From assembly GCF_001005295.1 (NCBI RefSeq), contig NZ_LBMK01000003.1, positions 459,244 through 514,271 on the forward strand: a stretch of DNA of 55,028 nt. The letters run 5' to 3'. The DNA is from Streptomyces yangpuensis. GTDB taxonomy: Bacteria > Actinomycetota > Actinomycetes > Streptomycetales > Streptomycetaceae. The notes beneath the pieces are model-generated. The model was not told where the DNA came from. It searched no databases and saw only the letters and a list, made by a program, of their open reading frames with translations. The position numbers were made by a program, and so were the translations under genes. This document shows positions 33,634 to 41,591 of this stretch, one piece after another (the stretch's first letter is position 1; every line of letters begins with the position of its first letter).

Positions 33634-34917
33634 TTACAGGAAGGAGTTGATCTCGATCGTCTCGGTGCGGCCGGGGCCGACGCCGATTGCGGAGATCGGG
33701 GCGCCCGACATCTCCTCCAGGGCCTTGACGTAGGCCTGGGCGTTCGCCGGCAGGTCCGCGAAGGTCTTGGCCTTGGTGATGTCCTCGGACCAGCCGGGGA
33801 GGTATTCGTAGATCGGCTTCGCGTGATGGAAGTCGGTCTGCGAGTAGGGGAGCTCCTCGACGCGCTTGCCGTCGATCTCGTACGCGACGCAGACCGGGAT
33901 CTGCTCCCAGCCGGTCAGCACGTCCAGCTTGGTGAGGAAGAAGTCCGTGAGACCGTTCACCCGGGTGGCGTAACGTGCGATCGGCGCGTCGAACCAGCCG
34001 CAGCGACGGTCACGGCCGGTGGTCACGCCGCGCTCGCCGCCGATGCGGCGCAGGTCCTCGCCGTCCTGGTCGAACAGCTCGGTCGGGAACGGGCCCGCGC
34101 CGACGCGGGTGGTGTAGGCCTTGAGGATGCCGATGACACGGCTGATCTTCGTCGGGCCGACGCCCGTGCCGGTGCAGGCGCCGCCGGCGGTCGGGTTCGA
34201 CGAGGTGACGAAGGGGTAGGTGCCGTGGTCGACGTCGAGCAGGGTGCCCTGGCCGCCCTCGAAGAGCACGACCTTGTCCTCGTCCAGCGCGTTGTTGAGG
34301 ATCAGGGTGGTGTCGGCGACGTACGGCTTGATCTGCTCCGCGTACTGGAGCATCTCCTCGACGATCTGGCCGGCCTCGATCGCGCGGCGGTTGTAGAGCT
34401 TCGCGAGGAGCTGGTTCTTGCCCTCCAGCGCCGCTTCGACCTTCTGCGTGAGGATCGACTCGTCGTAGAGGTCCTGGACCCGGATGCCGACGCGGTTGAT
34501 CTTGTCCGCGTAGGTCGGGCCGATGCCGCGACCGGTGGTGCCGATCTTGCGCTTGCCGAGGAAGCGCTCGCCGACCTTGTCGAGGGTGACGTTGTACGGC
34601 GTGATCAGGTGCGCGTTGCCGCTGATGAGCAGCTTGGAGGTGTCGATGCCGCGCTCGTTGAGACCGCGCAGCTCGGAGAGCAGGACGGCCGGGTCGACCA
34701 CGACGCCGTTACCGATGACCGGGGTGCATCCGGGGGAGAGGATGCCGGAAGGGAGAAGGTGCAGCGCGTACTTCTGGTCGCCGACGACGACCGTGTGGCC
34801 GGCGTTGTTGCCGCCCTGGTAGCGCACTACATAGTCAACGGATCCACCGAGCAGGTCGGTGGCCTTTCCCTTGCCCTCGTCACCCCACTGAGCTCCGAGC
34901 AGCACAAGAGCGGGCAC
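33634..34917 (-). CDS. purA: adenylosuccinate synthase
   Basis: A 427-residue GTP-dependent enzyme that converts IMP and aspartate to adenylosuccinate in AMP synthesis. It starts MPALVLLGAQWGDEGKGKATD (the IMP/GTP site, with catalytic Asp and His in GNNAGHTVV), and GTTGRGIGPTYADK, GGQGTLLDVDHGTYPFVTSS and KLDVLTGWEQIPVC are all present. The GTG at 34917 has AGAGGTG eight bases upstream. The length is standard. Confidence 0.97.
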   Translation of the reverse strand: MPALVLLGAQWGDEGKGKATDLLGGSVDYVVRYQGGNNAGHTVVVGDQKYALHLLPSGILSPGCTPVIGNGVVVDPAVLLSELRGLNERGIDTSKLLISGNAHLITPYNVTLDKVGERFLGKRKIGTTGRGIGPTYADKINRVGIRVQDLYDESILTQKVEAALEGKNQLLAKLYNRRAIEAGQIVEEMLQYAEQIKPYVADTTLILNNALDEDKVVLFEGGQGTLLDVDHGTYPFVTSSNPTAGGACTGTGVGPTKISRVIGILKAYTTRVGAGPFPTELFDQDGEDLRRIGGERGVTTGRDRRCGWFDAPIARYATRVNGLTDFFLTKLDVLTGWEQIPVCVAYEIDGKRVEELPYSQTDFHHAKPIYEYLPGWSEDITKAKTFADLPANAQAYVKALEEMSGAPISAIGVGPGRTETIEINSFL

Positions 34918-35016
34918 AGGCGTACACCTCTTCCGGATGGGGCATGTCCAAGGTCAGGGGGCGTACGACGATGTACGCGGGCTGAGCCGTTGGACGGGTT
35001 GCCCCGGAATAGACGA

Positions 35017-35044
35017 AGGCCCTGGCGCAATAGCGCAAGGGCCT
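35017..35044. promoter_or_regulatory. hairpin in the purA/DAGK-like divergent region
   Basis: AGGCCCTGGCGC (35017-35028) and GCGCAAGGGCCT (35033-35044) pair at 11 of 12 positions around AATA. It lies about 100 bases upstream of purA and 35 bases before the divergent gene. It could be a leader structure or attenuator of either gene. Confidence 0.5.
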
Positions 35045-35078
35045 CTTGCACAAAGATGCTACCCGAGGAAGGACCGAG

Positions 35079-35942
35079 GTGTCGGCTCCAGAGCCCACCA
35101 TGAGCGAAGCGGGCGCGCCGGTAGGCGGTCTGCTGGTGCTCGTCGACCCGGTCGCCCGCCGTCTTGACGGCGAGTCCGTGCGGATCGCGAAAGATGTGTT
35201 GTCAGCGGGCGCGGCGGCGAAGATCTGCCTCCCGGATTCGCAGGAGGAGTTTGCGCGGGCGCTCGCCCGCCGGGGTCATCGGCAGCCGGTGATCGTGGGC
35301 GACGACCGGGCGCTGGTGCGCACCGTGGCGCTGCTGCACCGGGAGCGGGGGCTGGCTGAAAGCGCTCTGGCGCTGGTTCCGGTGGGGCCGGTGGGGTCCC
35401 TGGCGCTGGCGAGGTCCCTGGGCGTGCCCGAGTCCGCCGTGGCGGCGGCCCGGGCGGTGCTCGACGGGTCGGTGCGGGTGTGCGACCTGCTGGTCGACGA
35501 CAGCGACGGGGTGGTGCTGGGCGAGCTGCGGATCCCGCCGCTGCGGGGGCCGGAGCGGGGGGTCCCGCGGCCGGCCGGGCCGTCGGTGTGGAGCGCGTAC
35601 CGCTCGCTGGTGCGCACGCTGGTCCGCCCGGTGGCGGCGGCGGGCGGGGCGGGCGGCGGGCACCACCGGCTGCGGGTGGAGGCCGACGGGGCCGTGCTGG
35701 CCGATGTGGACCAGCCCGTGGCGGACGTCTCGGTGCGCACGCGGGGCGACGGGGAACCGGCGGAGGTGTCGGTGCGGACGGGCGGCGGTTTCGGCGGCTC
35801 GACGGTGACGGCCCGGGCGAAGACGGTGACGGTGTCGGGGGCGGACTTCCGCTACCGCGCCGACGGCGCGATGACCGGCCCGGTCCGCCGCCGTACGTGG
35901 ACGCTGCGCCCCGGGGCATGGACGCTGACCCTGCCCCGCTGA
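35079..35942 (+). CDS. degenerate diacylglycerol-kinase-like protein
   Basis: 287 residues from GTG 35079, which has GGAAGGA six bases upstream; the ATG at 35100 lacks such a site. The layout follows the DAGK/LCB5 lipid kinase family: an N-terminal P-loop-like DPVARRLDGES and a glycine-rich position, RQPVIVGDDRALVRTVALLHR, where active enzymes have GGDGT. The C-terminal half is a beta-rich domain. The GGDGT motif is altered to VGDDRA, so kinase activity is doubtful. Relatives are annotated as diacylglycerol kinase in Streptomyces. It overlaps the next gene by 25 bases. Confidence 0.72.
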   Translation: MSAPEPTMSEAGAPVGGLLVLVDPVARRLDGESVRIAKDVLSAGAAAKICLPDSQEEFARALARRGHRQPVIVGDDRALVRTVALLHRERGLAESALALVPVGPVGSLALARSLGVPESAVAAARAVLDGSVRVCDLLVDDSDGVVLGELRIPPLRGPERGVPRPAGPSVWSAYRSLVRTLVRPVAAAGGAGGGHHRLRVEADGAVLADVDQPVADVSVRTRGDGEPAEVSVRTGGGFGGSTVTARAKTVTVSGADFRYRADGAMTGPVRRRTWTLRPGAWTLTLPR

Positions 35943-36520
35943 CGCAGGCCGCGGCCGTGACCGGGGCCGGTGACGGTGACGGTCACGGGGCCGTGGCCGG
36001 TGCCGCGATCGGGGCCGGTGAGGGGTACGGGCCCGCCGGGGCTGAGGCGGTGCGGGAGGCGCTGGGCGACTGGCGGCGGGACGCGCTGCTGCTGTGCCTG
36101 CTGCCGGTGTTCTGCTGGCCCGCGGTGGTCGCGGCGGTGCTCACGCGCCCGGTGATGCTGGTGGTACTGCTGGGCCCGGTGGTGCTCGGGGTGCGTGAGC
36201 TGCGCGCGGTCCGGCGGGTCCGCCGCGTACTGCGGGACCCGGCGGTGCGCTGGGTCGCGTACGAGGCCGCAGTGGTCCGTCCGCGGTGGCGGCCGCCGGT
36301 GGTGGTGCTGGGGGAGGGGCGGCACACGCTGACCCTGGGGGTGCTGGGCCGGCGGGCGTTGCCGCCGCGGCCGTGGCCCCGTAGGGAGCCCGCCCCGGCG
36401 GTGCGGGCGGTGCGGCTGGCGGGGGATCCGGCACGGGGCGGGGTGCTGTGGATCCCGGACGCCCGCCGGCTCGGCCTCGCCCGGCCCCGTCGAGGCCACT
36501 CGCAGAGGCGGCTGCTCTAG
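35918..36520 (+). CDS. two-TM membrane protein, unknown function
   Basis: About 200 residues from ATG 35918 (a GTG at 35957 is the alternative). An Ala/Gly-rich, disordered N-terminus (1-45) is followed by two adjacent membrane helices (LLLCLLPVFCWPAVVAAVL and PVMLVVLLGPVVLGV) and a basic C-terminal domain (WVAYEAAVVRPRWRPPVVVLGEG) that looks like a small beta barrel. The gene is coupled to the DAGK-like gene by overlap. Its stop codon is the CTAG end of repeat copy 2. Confidence 0.65.
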   Translation: MDADPAPLTQAAAVTGAGDGDGHGAVAGAAIGAGEGYGPAGAEAVREALGDWRRDALLLCLLPVFCWPAVVAAVLTRPVMLVVLLGPVVLGVRELRAVRRVRRVLRDPAVRWVAYEAAVVRPRWRPPVVVLGEGRHTLTLGVLGRRALPPRPWPRREPAPAVRAVRLAGDPARGGVLWIPDARRLGLARPRRGHSQRRLL

Positions 36521-36558
36521 TGCTGTGACCGGAAAGGTTCACCGGGGCACGGCACTAG
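36517..36558. repeat. CTAG-ended inverted repeat element, copy 2
   Basis: CTAGTGCTGTGACCGGAAAG begins at 36517, and the element ends GGCACGGCACTAG at 36558. It is 42 bp, a shortened version of copy 1, with an imperfect right arm. Its left CTAG provides the stop of the two-TM protein and its right CTAG (complement) the stop of the convergent GbsR/MarR gene. Confidence 0.8.
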
Positions 36559-37079
36559 CCGAGGTCAAGCGTCGCCCGGTGGGCACGCCAGCGGTCCATC
36601 AGGCCCAGCATCTCGCCCTGCATGAACTCGAAGAACGCGGCCGTCTCCGCGACCCGCGCCCCGGCCGGCGAGTGCGCGCCGAGGCCGGCCGCGCCCTCGC
36701 GCAGGGTCTTCCCCCACTGGGTCAGGACCTGGTCGCGCCGGGTGAAGGTCTCGTACCAGAGCTCGTTGTGCAGGACGTAACGGTCCCGCCGCGAGCCAGG
36801 CTCGCGTTCGCGGCTGACCATGTGGACCTGCGTCAGGTAGGACACCGCCCCCGAGACCGCCGCCGGGCTGATCCGGAGCGCCTCGCCCAGCTCCGCCGAG
36901 GTCATCGCGCCCCCGTCGCTGGCCAGCAGCTGTGCGAAGACGCGTGCGGCCATCCGCTGCATTCCGGCGTCGGTCAGCTGCGCGGCGAACCGCTCCACGA
37001 ACCGGGAGACCGCTCCCTCGTCGCGCCGGGAGGCCGCGTCCGCGGGCCCGTCCCCATCCGTCTTCAGCATGTCGTTCAC
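36555..37079 (-). CDS. GbsR/MarR-family transcriptional regulator
   Basis: About 174 residues. TDAGMQRMAARVFAQLL, AMTSAELGEALRISPAAVSGAVSYL and the wing VSREREPGSRRDRYVL form the winged helix, and the C-terminal half is a dimerisation bundle. Start: AGGAGG is followed by two GTG codons (37082, 37079) and an ATG (37070); spacing favours the second GTG, but the ATG is possible. It is divergent from the ABC exporter, with a 16-bp palindrome between them, so it is probably the local repressor. Confidence 0.87.
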   Translation of the reverse strand: MNDMLKTDGDGPADAASRRDEGAVSRFVERFAAQLTDAGMQRMAARVFAQLLASDGGAMTSAELGEALRISPAAVSGAVSYLTQVHMVSREREPGSRRDRYVLHNELWYETFTRRDQVLTQWGKTLREGAAGLGAHSPAGARVAETAAFFEFMQGEMLGLMDRWRAHRATLDLG

Positions 37080-37118
37080 CACCCTCCTGACTTTACGCGA
37101 TTCGCGAGATTCTCAAGC

Positions 37119-37134
37119 TTCACAAATTTGTGAA
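37119..37134. promoter_or_regulatory. 16-bp perfect palindrome operator of the exporter
   Basis: TTCACAAATTTGTGAA is a perfect palindrome and unusually AT-rich for this genome. It is centred between the divergent regulator (start about 37079) and the exporter (37155), the usual place for a MarR-type operator. Confidence 0.82.
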
Positions 37135-37154
37135 ACCGCCGTAGGTTCGGAGCC

Positions 37155-38093
37155 ATGACGAAGGCAATCAGCGTCGTCGGCCTCCACAAGGCCTTCGGCC
37201 GCACCCGCGCGCTGGACGGACTCGACCTCTCGGTCACCGCCGGCGAGGTCCACGGCTTCCTCGGCCCCAACGGCGCCGGCAAGTCCACGGCCATCCGGAT
37301 CCTGCTCGGCCTGCTGCGCGCCGACTCCGGTGTCGCCGAACTCCTCGGCGGCGACCCGTGGGCCGACGCCGTCCCACTCCACCGCCGCGTCGCGTACGTC
37401 CCCGGAGACGTCACCCTGTGGCGCAACCTCTCCGGCGGCGAGGTCATCGACCTGTACGGACGGCTGCGCGGCGGCTTCGACCGGGCGCGGCGCGCCGAGC
37501 TCATCGAGCGGTTCGAGCTGGACCCCGCCAAGAAGGGGCGTACGTATTCCAAGGGCAACCGGCAGAAGGTCGCCCTCGTCGCCGCCTTCGCCTCCGACGC
37601 CGAACTGCTCATCCTCGACGAACCCACCTCCGGCCTCGACCCGCTGATGGAGGGCGTCTTCCAGAGCTGCGTCGCCGAGGCCCGCGCAGCCGGGCGCACC
37701 GTCCTGCTCAGCTCGCACATCCTCAGCGAGGTCGAGTCGCTCTGCGACCGCGTCAGCATCATCCGCCGGGGCCGCACCGTGGAGACCGGCACCCTCGCCG
37801 AACTCCGCCACCTCACCCGTACGTCGATCAGCGCCGAGCTCGCCGGTCCGCCGAACGGCATGGCCCACCTGCCGGGCGTGCACGACGTGGAGGTGCGGGG
37901 GCTGAAGGTCCGGCTCCAGGCCGACACCGACAAGCTGGACGCCGTCCTGCGGTCCCTCGCCGCGTCGGGGGTGCGCTCGCTGATCGCGACCCCGCCCACC
38001 CTCGAAGAACTCTTCCTGCGCCACTACACCGACGAGGCCGACGCCGACGCCACCGACAACAGCGACAGCGACAGCGAGGCGAGCGTGCGATGA
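37155..38093 (+). CDS. ABC transporter ATP-binding protein (drug-exporter type)
   Basis: A 312-residue ATPase with Walker A GPNGAGKST at 37-45, signature-like YSKGNRQKVAL, Walker B with LLILDEPTSGLDP, and the switch region VLLSSHILSEV. The C-terminal ~90 residues form the extension usual in DrrA-type export ATPases. The degenerate signature SKGNRQK is normal for this subgroup. It overlaps the permease by ATGA. It is under probable control of the divergent GbsR/MarR regulator. Confidence 0.95.
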   Translation: MTKAISVVGLHKAFGRTRALDGLDLSVTAGEVHGFLGPNGAGKSTAIRILLGLLRADSGVAELLGGDPWADAVPLHRRVAYVPGDVTLWRNLSGGEVIDLYGRLRGGFDRARRAELIERFELDPAKKGRTYSKGNRQKVALVAAFASDAELLILDEPTSGLDPLMEGVFQSCVAEARAAGRTVLLSSHILSEVESLCDRVSIIRRGRTVETGTLAELRHLTRTSISAELAGPPNGMAHLPGVHDVEVRGLKVRLQADTDKLDAVLRSLAASGVRSLIATPPTLEELFLRHYTDEADADATDNSDSDSEASVR

Positions 38094-39673
38094 AGCGACC
38101 ACCGACCGGCCTCGCGGGCACCGGCGCGCTGCTCCGGCTGGCCCTGCGCCGCGACCGGGTGATGATGCCGGTCTGGATCCTGGTCACGGCGCTCGTGGTG
38201 GTGAGCATGCCCGGCGCGCTCGGCAGCGTGTACGCCACCGCCGCCGAACGCGCCCTGGCCGCCGCCTCGATGAACGCCAACAGCTCCGTGCGCGCGCTGT
38301 ACGGCCCGGTCTTCAGCGACTCCCTCGGAGGCCTCACCGCCTGGCGCGCCGGAGTCTTCGGTGCGGTCCTCGCGGCTGTCATGAGCCTGATTATCGTGGT
38401 CCGGCACACCCGCGAGGAGGAGGAGACGGGACGTCAGGAGCTGCTCTCCGCCGCGATGGTGGGCCGCCGTGCCCCGCTCACCGCAGCCCTGCTCGCCGCC
38501 CTCGTGGCCAACACCTGCCTCGGCCTGCTCGTCGTCGGCGGACTCGCCGGGCAGGGGGCGCCGGGCGCGGCCGCGCTCGCGCTGGCCCTCGCCGGTACCG
38601 GCATGCTCTTCGCCGGCGCGGCCGCCGTCGCCGCCCAGCTGACCGAGAGCGCCCGGACCGCCAAGGGGCTCACGGCCGCGCTGCTCGGCGTGGCCTTCGT
38701 CCTGAAGGCCGCCGGCGACGCCGGTACGGCCGGCGGCAGGTCCGCCCTGACCTGGGTCTCCCCGCTCGGCTGGGTGGAGAACGTACGGGCCTTCGCCGAC
38801 GAGCGCTGGTGGGTGCTCCTGCTGCTCGCCGCCGCCGTCACCGCGCAGGTGGGCGCCGGGTACCTGCTGGCCGGGCGCCGTGACCTGGGGATGAGCTTTC
38901 TTCCGTCCCGTCCGGGGCCGGCCGAGGGGCGGCTGGGCACGGCGGGCGCGCTGGCCTGGCGGCTGCAGCGCGGCACCCTGGCGGGCTGGAGTGCCGGCTT
39001 CCTGACGGCCGGTGCGGTCTTCGGCGGGATGGCGGACGGCACCGCCGACCTGGTCGGCGGCAACGACAGGGCGCGCGAGATCATCGAGCGGATGGGCGGG
39101 CAGGGCGGGCTCACCGACGCCTTCCTCGCCACGATGGCCGGCCTGTTCGGCATGGTCGCCGCCCTGTACGCCGTATCGGCGGTCCTGCGCCTGAGCGCCG
39201 AGGAGTCGGGACAGCGGGCCGAACCGCTGCTCGCGAACGCGGTCGGCCGGCTCCGCTGGGCCGGCGGCCACCTGGCGGTGGCCTACGGCGGGTCGGCGCT
39301 GATGCTCCTGCTGGCGGGGCTGGGCCTGGGCATCGGGCACGGCGGCGAGGTGGGTGCGACGGTCGCGGCGACCCTCGCCCAGCTGCCCGCGGTGTGGGTG
39401 ATCGGGGCCCTGGCGGCGCTGCTCCACGGTGCGGTCCCCGCGTACGCGGCGGCCGCATGGGCGGTGGCCGGGAGCGCCCTGACCCTGGGCTGGCTCGGCC
39501 CGGCGCTGAACCTCCCGCAGGCCGCCCTGGACCTCTCGCCCTTCGCACACCTGCCCAGGCTCCCGGGGACGGAGTCCGTGTCATGGGCCCCGCTGCTGGC
39601 CCTGACCGCCCTGGCGGCGGCCCTGACGGCGGCCGGTCTCGCCGCCCTGCGCCGCCGCGACATCACTGCCTGA
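38090..39673 (+). CDS. ABC-2-type exporter permease
   Basis: A 527-residue protein with about twelve membrane segments in two similar halves, beginning LALRRDRVMMPVWILVTALVV. The first cytoplasmic loop has VVRHTREEEETGRQELLSAAMVG, the motif of the actinobacterial polyketide/multidrug exporter permease family, and the second half repeats it (LSAEESGQRAEPLLANAVGR). The substrate is unknown. It is convergent with the P450 gene, only 11 bases apart. Confidence 0.93.
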   Translation: MKRPPTGLAGTGALLRLALRRDRVMMPVWILVTALVVVSMPGALGSVYATAAERALAAASMNANSSVRALYGPVFSDSLGGLTAWRAGVFGAVLAAVMSLIIVVRHTREEEETGRQELLSAAMVGRRAPLTAALLAALVANTCLGLLVVGGLAGQGAPGAAALALALAGTGMLFAGAAAVAAQLTESARTAKGLTAALLGVAFVLKAAGDAGTAGGRSALTWVSPLGWVENVRAFADERWWVLLLLAAAVTAQVGAGYLLAGRRDLGMSFLPSRPGPAEGRLGTAGALAWRLQRGTLAGWSAGFLTAGAVFGGMADGTADLVGGNDRAREIIERMGGQGGLTDAFLATMAGLFGMVAALYAVSAVLRLSAEESGQRAEPLLANAVGRLRWAGGHLAVAYGGSALMLLLAGLGLGIGHGGEVGATVAATLAQLPAVWVIGALAALLHGAVPAYAAAAWAVAGSALTLGWLGPALNLPQAALDLSPFAHLPRLPGTESVSWAPLLALTALAAALTAAGLAALRRRDITA

Positions 39674-39684
39674 GTCCCGAACGC

Positions 39685-40893
39685 TCAGAACTCCACGAGC
39701 AGGCGTTCCAGCCCGCGGATGACGTACCCGTCCTGCCACCGCGGCTCCTCGACGAGCCGCATCGGCGGGACGCCGTCCGCCAGCAGCGCCCCGAACGAGG
39801 CCTCCAGTTCCCGCCGCGCCAGCGGCGCCCCCAGGCAGTAGTGGATCCCGGCCCCGAAGGTCAGGTGGGGATTGTCGGCCCGTTCCAGGTCCAGGGTGTC
39901 GGGGTCCTCGAAGCGTGCGGGATCCCGGTTGGCGGATCCGAAGAGCAGCGCGACCTCGGCCCCGCGGGGGATGTCGGTGTCGCCGACCCGGATGTCGTCG
40001 AGCACCCAGCGTTCGAACATCTGGAGCGGAGTGTCGTACCGCATGAGTTCATCCACAGCTGTGGACAACTTTTCGGGATCGTGGCCGGCGCGGAGCGCGG
40101 CGAGCCGCTCGGGGTTGCGGAACAGCGCCCACCACCCGTTGACCGTGGTGTTGACGGTGGCCTCGTGCCCGGCGTTCAGCAGCAGGACACAGGTGGAGAT
40201 CATCTCCTGTTCGCTGAGCCGCCCCTCGTCGTCATGGGCGGCGATCAGCCCGGAGATCAGATCCTCGCCGGGGCGCGCCCGCCGCTCCGCGATCAGCTCC
40301 CGCAGGTACGCGCTGAACTCGACGCTCGCCCGCACGGCGCGCCGCGCCGTCTCCTCGTCCGGCCGGAGCTCGAACATCCCGCAGATGTCCGCCGACCAGG
40401 GCCGCAGCAGCCCCCGGTCCCCCTCCGGCACCCCAAGCAACTCCGCGATCACCGCCACCGGCAGCGGCTCGGCGACGGTCGTGAGCAGGTCCCCGCCCCC
40501 GTCCGCGAGCAGCCGCCCCACCAGTTCCCCGGCCATCCGTTGCACGGCCGGCACCAGCCGCTCCACCGTCCGTGGGGTGAAAGCCTTCGCCACCAGTCTG
40601 CGCACCCGCGCGTGCGCGGGATCCTCCAGGTCCAGCAGGCCGTTGCCGTTGAGCACGTGGAAGGGCTCGTGCTCCGGCGGCGGCGCCTGCCGCCCGAACT
40701 CCTCGTGCGTGAACCGGTGGAGGTAGGTCCGCCCCAGCCGCCGGTCCCGCAGCAGCGCGCTTACATCGGCGTAGTGCGGCACGAGCCACTGCCCGGTGGC
40801 CTCCCACCAGATGGCCCGCCCCCGCTCCCTCAACTCCCGGTAGGCCGGGTACGGATCGGCGACGAACGCGGCATCCCACGGATCAAAGCCCAT
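39685..40893 (-). CDS. cytochrome P450
   Basis: 402 residues with all core P450 features: the I-helix AGHEAT at 241-246, ExxR (Glu282, Arg285) and the heme loop FGAGIHYCLGAPLAR with Cys353. HEATV is typical of the bacterial CYP107-like clan. No ferredoxin or reductase gene lies next to it, so electrons must come from elsewhere. The next gene upstream is a response regulator; no biosynthetic cluster is visible. The substrate is unknown. Confidence 0.95.
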   Translation of the reverse strand: MGFDPWDAAFVADPYPAYRELRERGRAIWWEATGQWLVPHYADVSALLRDRRLGRTYLHRFTHEEFGRQAPPPEHEPFHVLNGNGLLDLEDPAHARVRRLVAKAFTPRTVERLVPAVQRMAGELVGRLLADGGGDLLTTVAEPLPVAVIAELLGVPEGDRGLLRPWSADICGMFELRPDEETARRAVRASVEFSAYLRELIAERRARPGEDLISGLIAAHDDEGRLSEQEMISTCVLLLNAGHEATVNTTVNGWWALFRNPERLAALRAGHDPEKLSTAVDELMRYDTPLQMFERWVLDDIRVGDTDIPRGAEVALLFGSANRDPARFEDPDTLDLERADNPHLTFGAGIHYCLGAPLARRELEASFGALLADGVPPMRLVEEPRWQDGYVIRGLERLLVEF

Positions 40894-40902
40894 CCCCGCA
40901 GA

Positions 40903-40918
40903 CTAGTGCTGTGGCCGG
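40903..40918. repeat. half of the CTAG-ended repeat, copy 3
   Basis: CTAGTGCTGTGGCCGG is identical to the left arm of copy 1. No right arm is recognisable before the response regulator stop at 40932, so this is a solo half. It lies upstream of the P450 start. Confidence 0.7.
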
Positions 40919-40931
40919 GGTGTCCGGCGGA

Positions 40932-41591
40932 TCAGGCCGGTGTCACCAGGCGGGTCTCATAGGCGAACACCGCCGCCTGCGTCCGGTCGCGCAGGCCCAG
41001 CTTCACCAGGATCCGGCTCACATGGGTCTTGATCGTGGACTCCGCGACGATCAGCCGGTCGGCTATCTCGGCGTTGGACAGCCCTTGTGCGATCAGGATC
41101 AGCACCTCCGTCTCCCGCTCCGTCAGCTCGCCCACCCCCTCCGGATCCGCGAGCTTGCGCGCCTCGGAGATCTTCGAGAACTCCGCGATCAGCCGCTTGG
41201 TCACCGAGGGCGCCAGCAGCGCCTCGCCGGCGGCCACCACCCGCACCCCGTCCGCCAGCTGACGGGCCGACGCGTCCTTCAGCAGGAACCCGGACGCGCC
41301 CGCCCGCAGTGCCTGGTACACGTACTCGTCGAGGTCGAAGGTCGTCAGGACCAGCACCTTCGCGTCCGTGTCCGCGGCGACGATCTCCCGTGTCGCCTCC
41401 AGGCCGTTCATCTGCGGCATCCGGATGTCCATCAGCACCACGTCCGGCCGCAGCACGGCCACCTGCGCGATGGCCTCCCGGCCGTCGACCGCCTCGCCGA
41501 CCACCTCGATGCCGTCCATGGCGTTCAGCAGAACGGAGAACCCCTCGCGGACCATCATCTGGTCGTCGACGATCAGCACTCTGATCGTCAT
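40932..41591 (-). CDS. NarL/LuxR-family response regulator, system 1
   Basis: 219 residues. The receiver domain (MTIRVLIVDDQMMVREGF, with the phosphoacceptor Asp in DVVLMDIRMPQMNG and VLVLTTFDLDEYVYQALRAGASGFLLKDA) is followed by a LuxR HTH (LTERETEVLILIAQGLSNAEIADRL). Its start overlaps the kinase stop by ATGA, so expression is coupled to the cognate kinase. It is closely similar to the regulator at 43014. Confidence 0.95.
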   Translation of the reverse strand: MTIRVLIVDDQMMVREGFSVLLNAMDGIEVVGEAVDGREAIAQVAVLRPDVVLMDIRMPQMNGLEATREIVAADTDAKVLVLTTFDLDEYVYQALRAGASGFLLKDASARQLADGVRVVAAGEALLAPSVTKRLIAEFSKISEARKLADPEGVGELTERETEVLILIAQGLSNAEIADRLIVAESTIKTHVSRILVKLGLRDRTQAAVFAYETRLVTPA

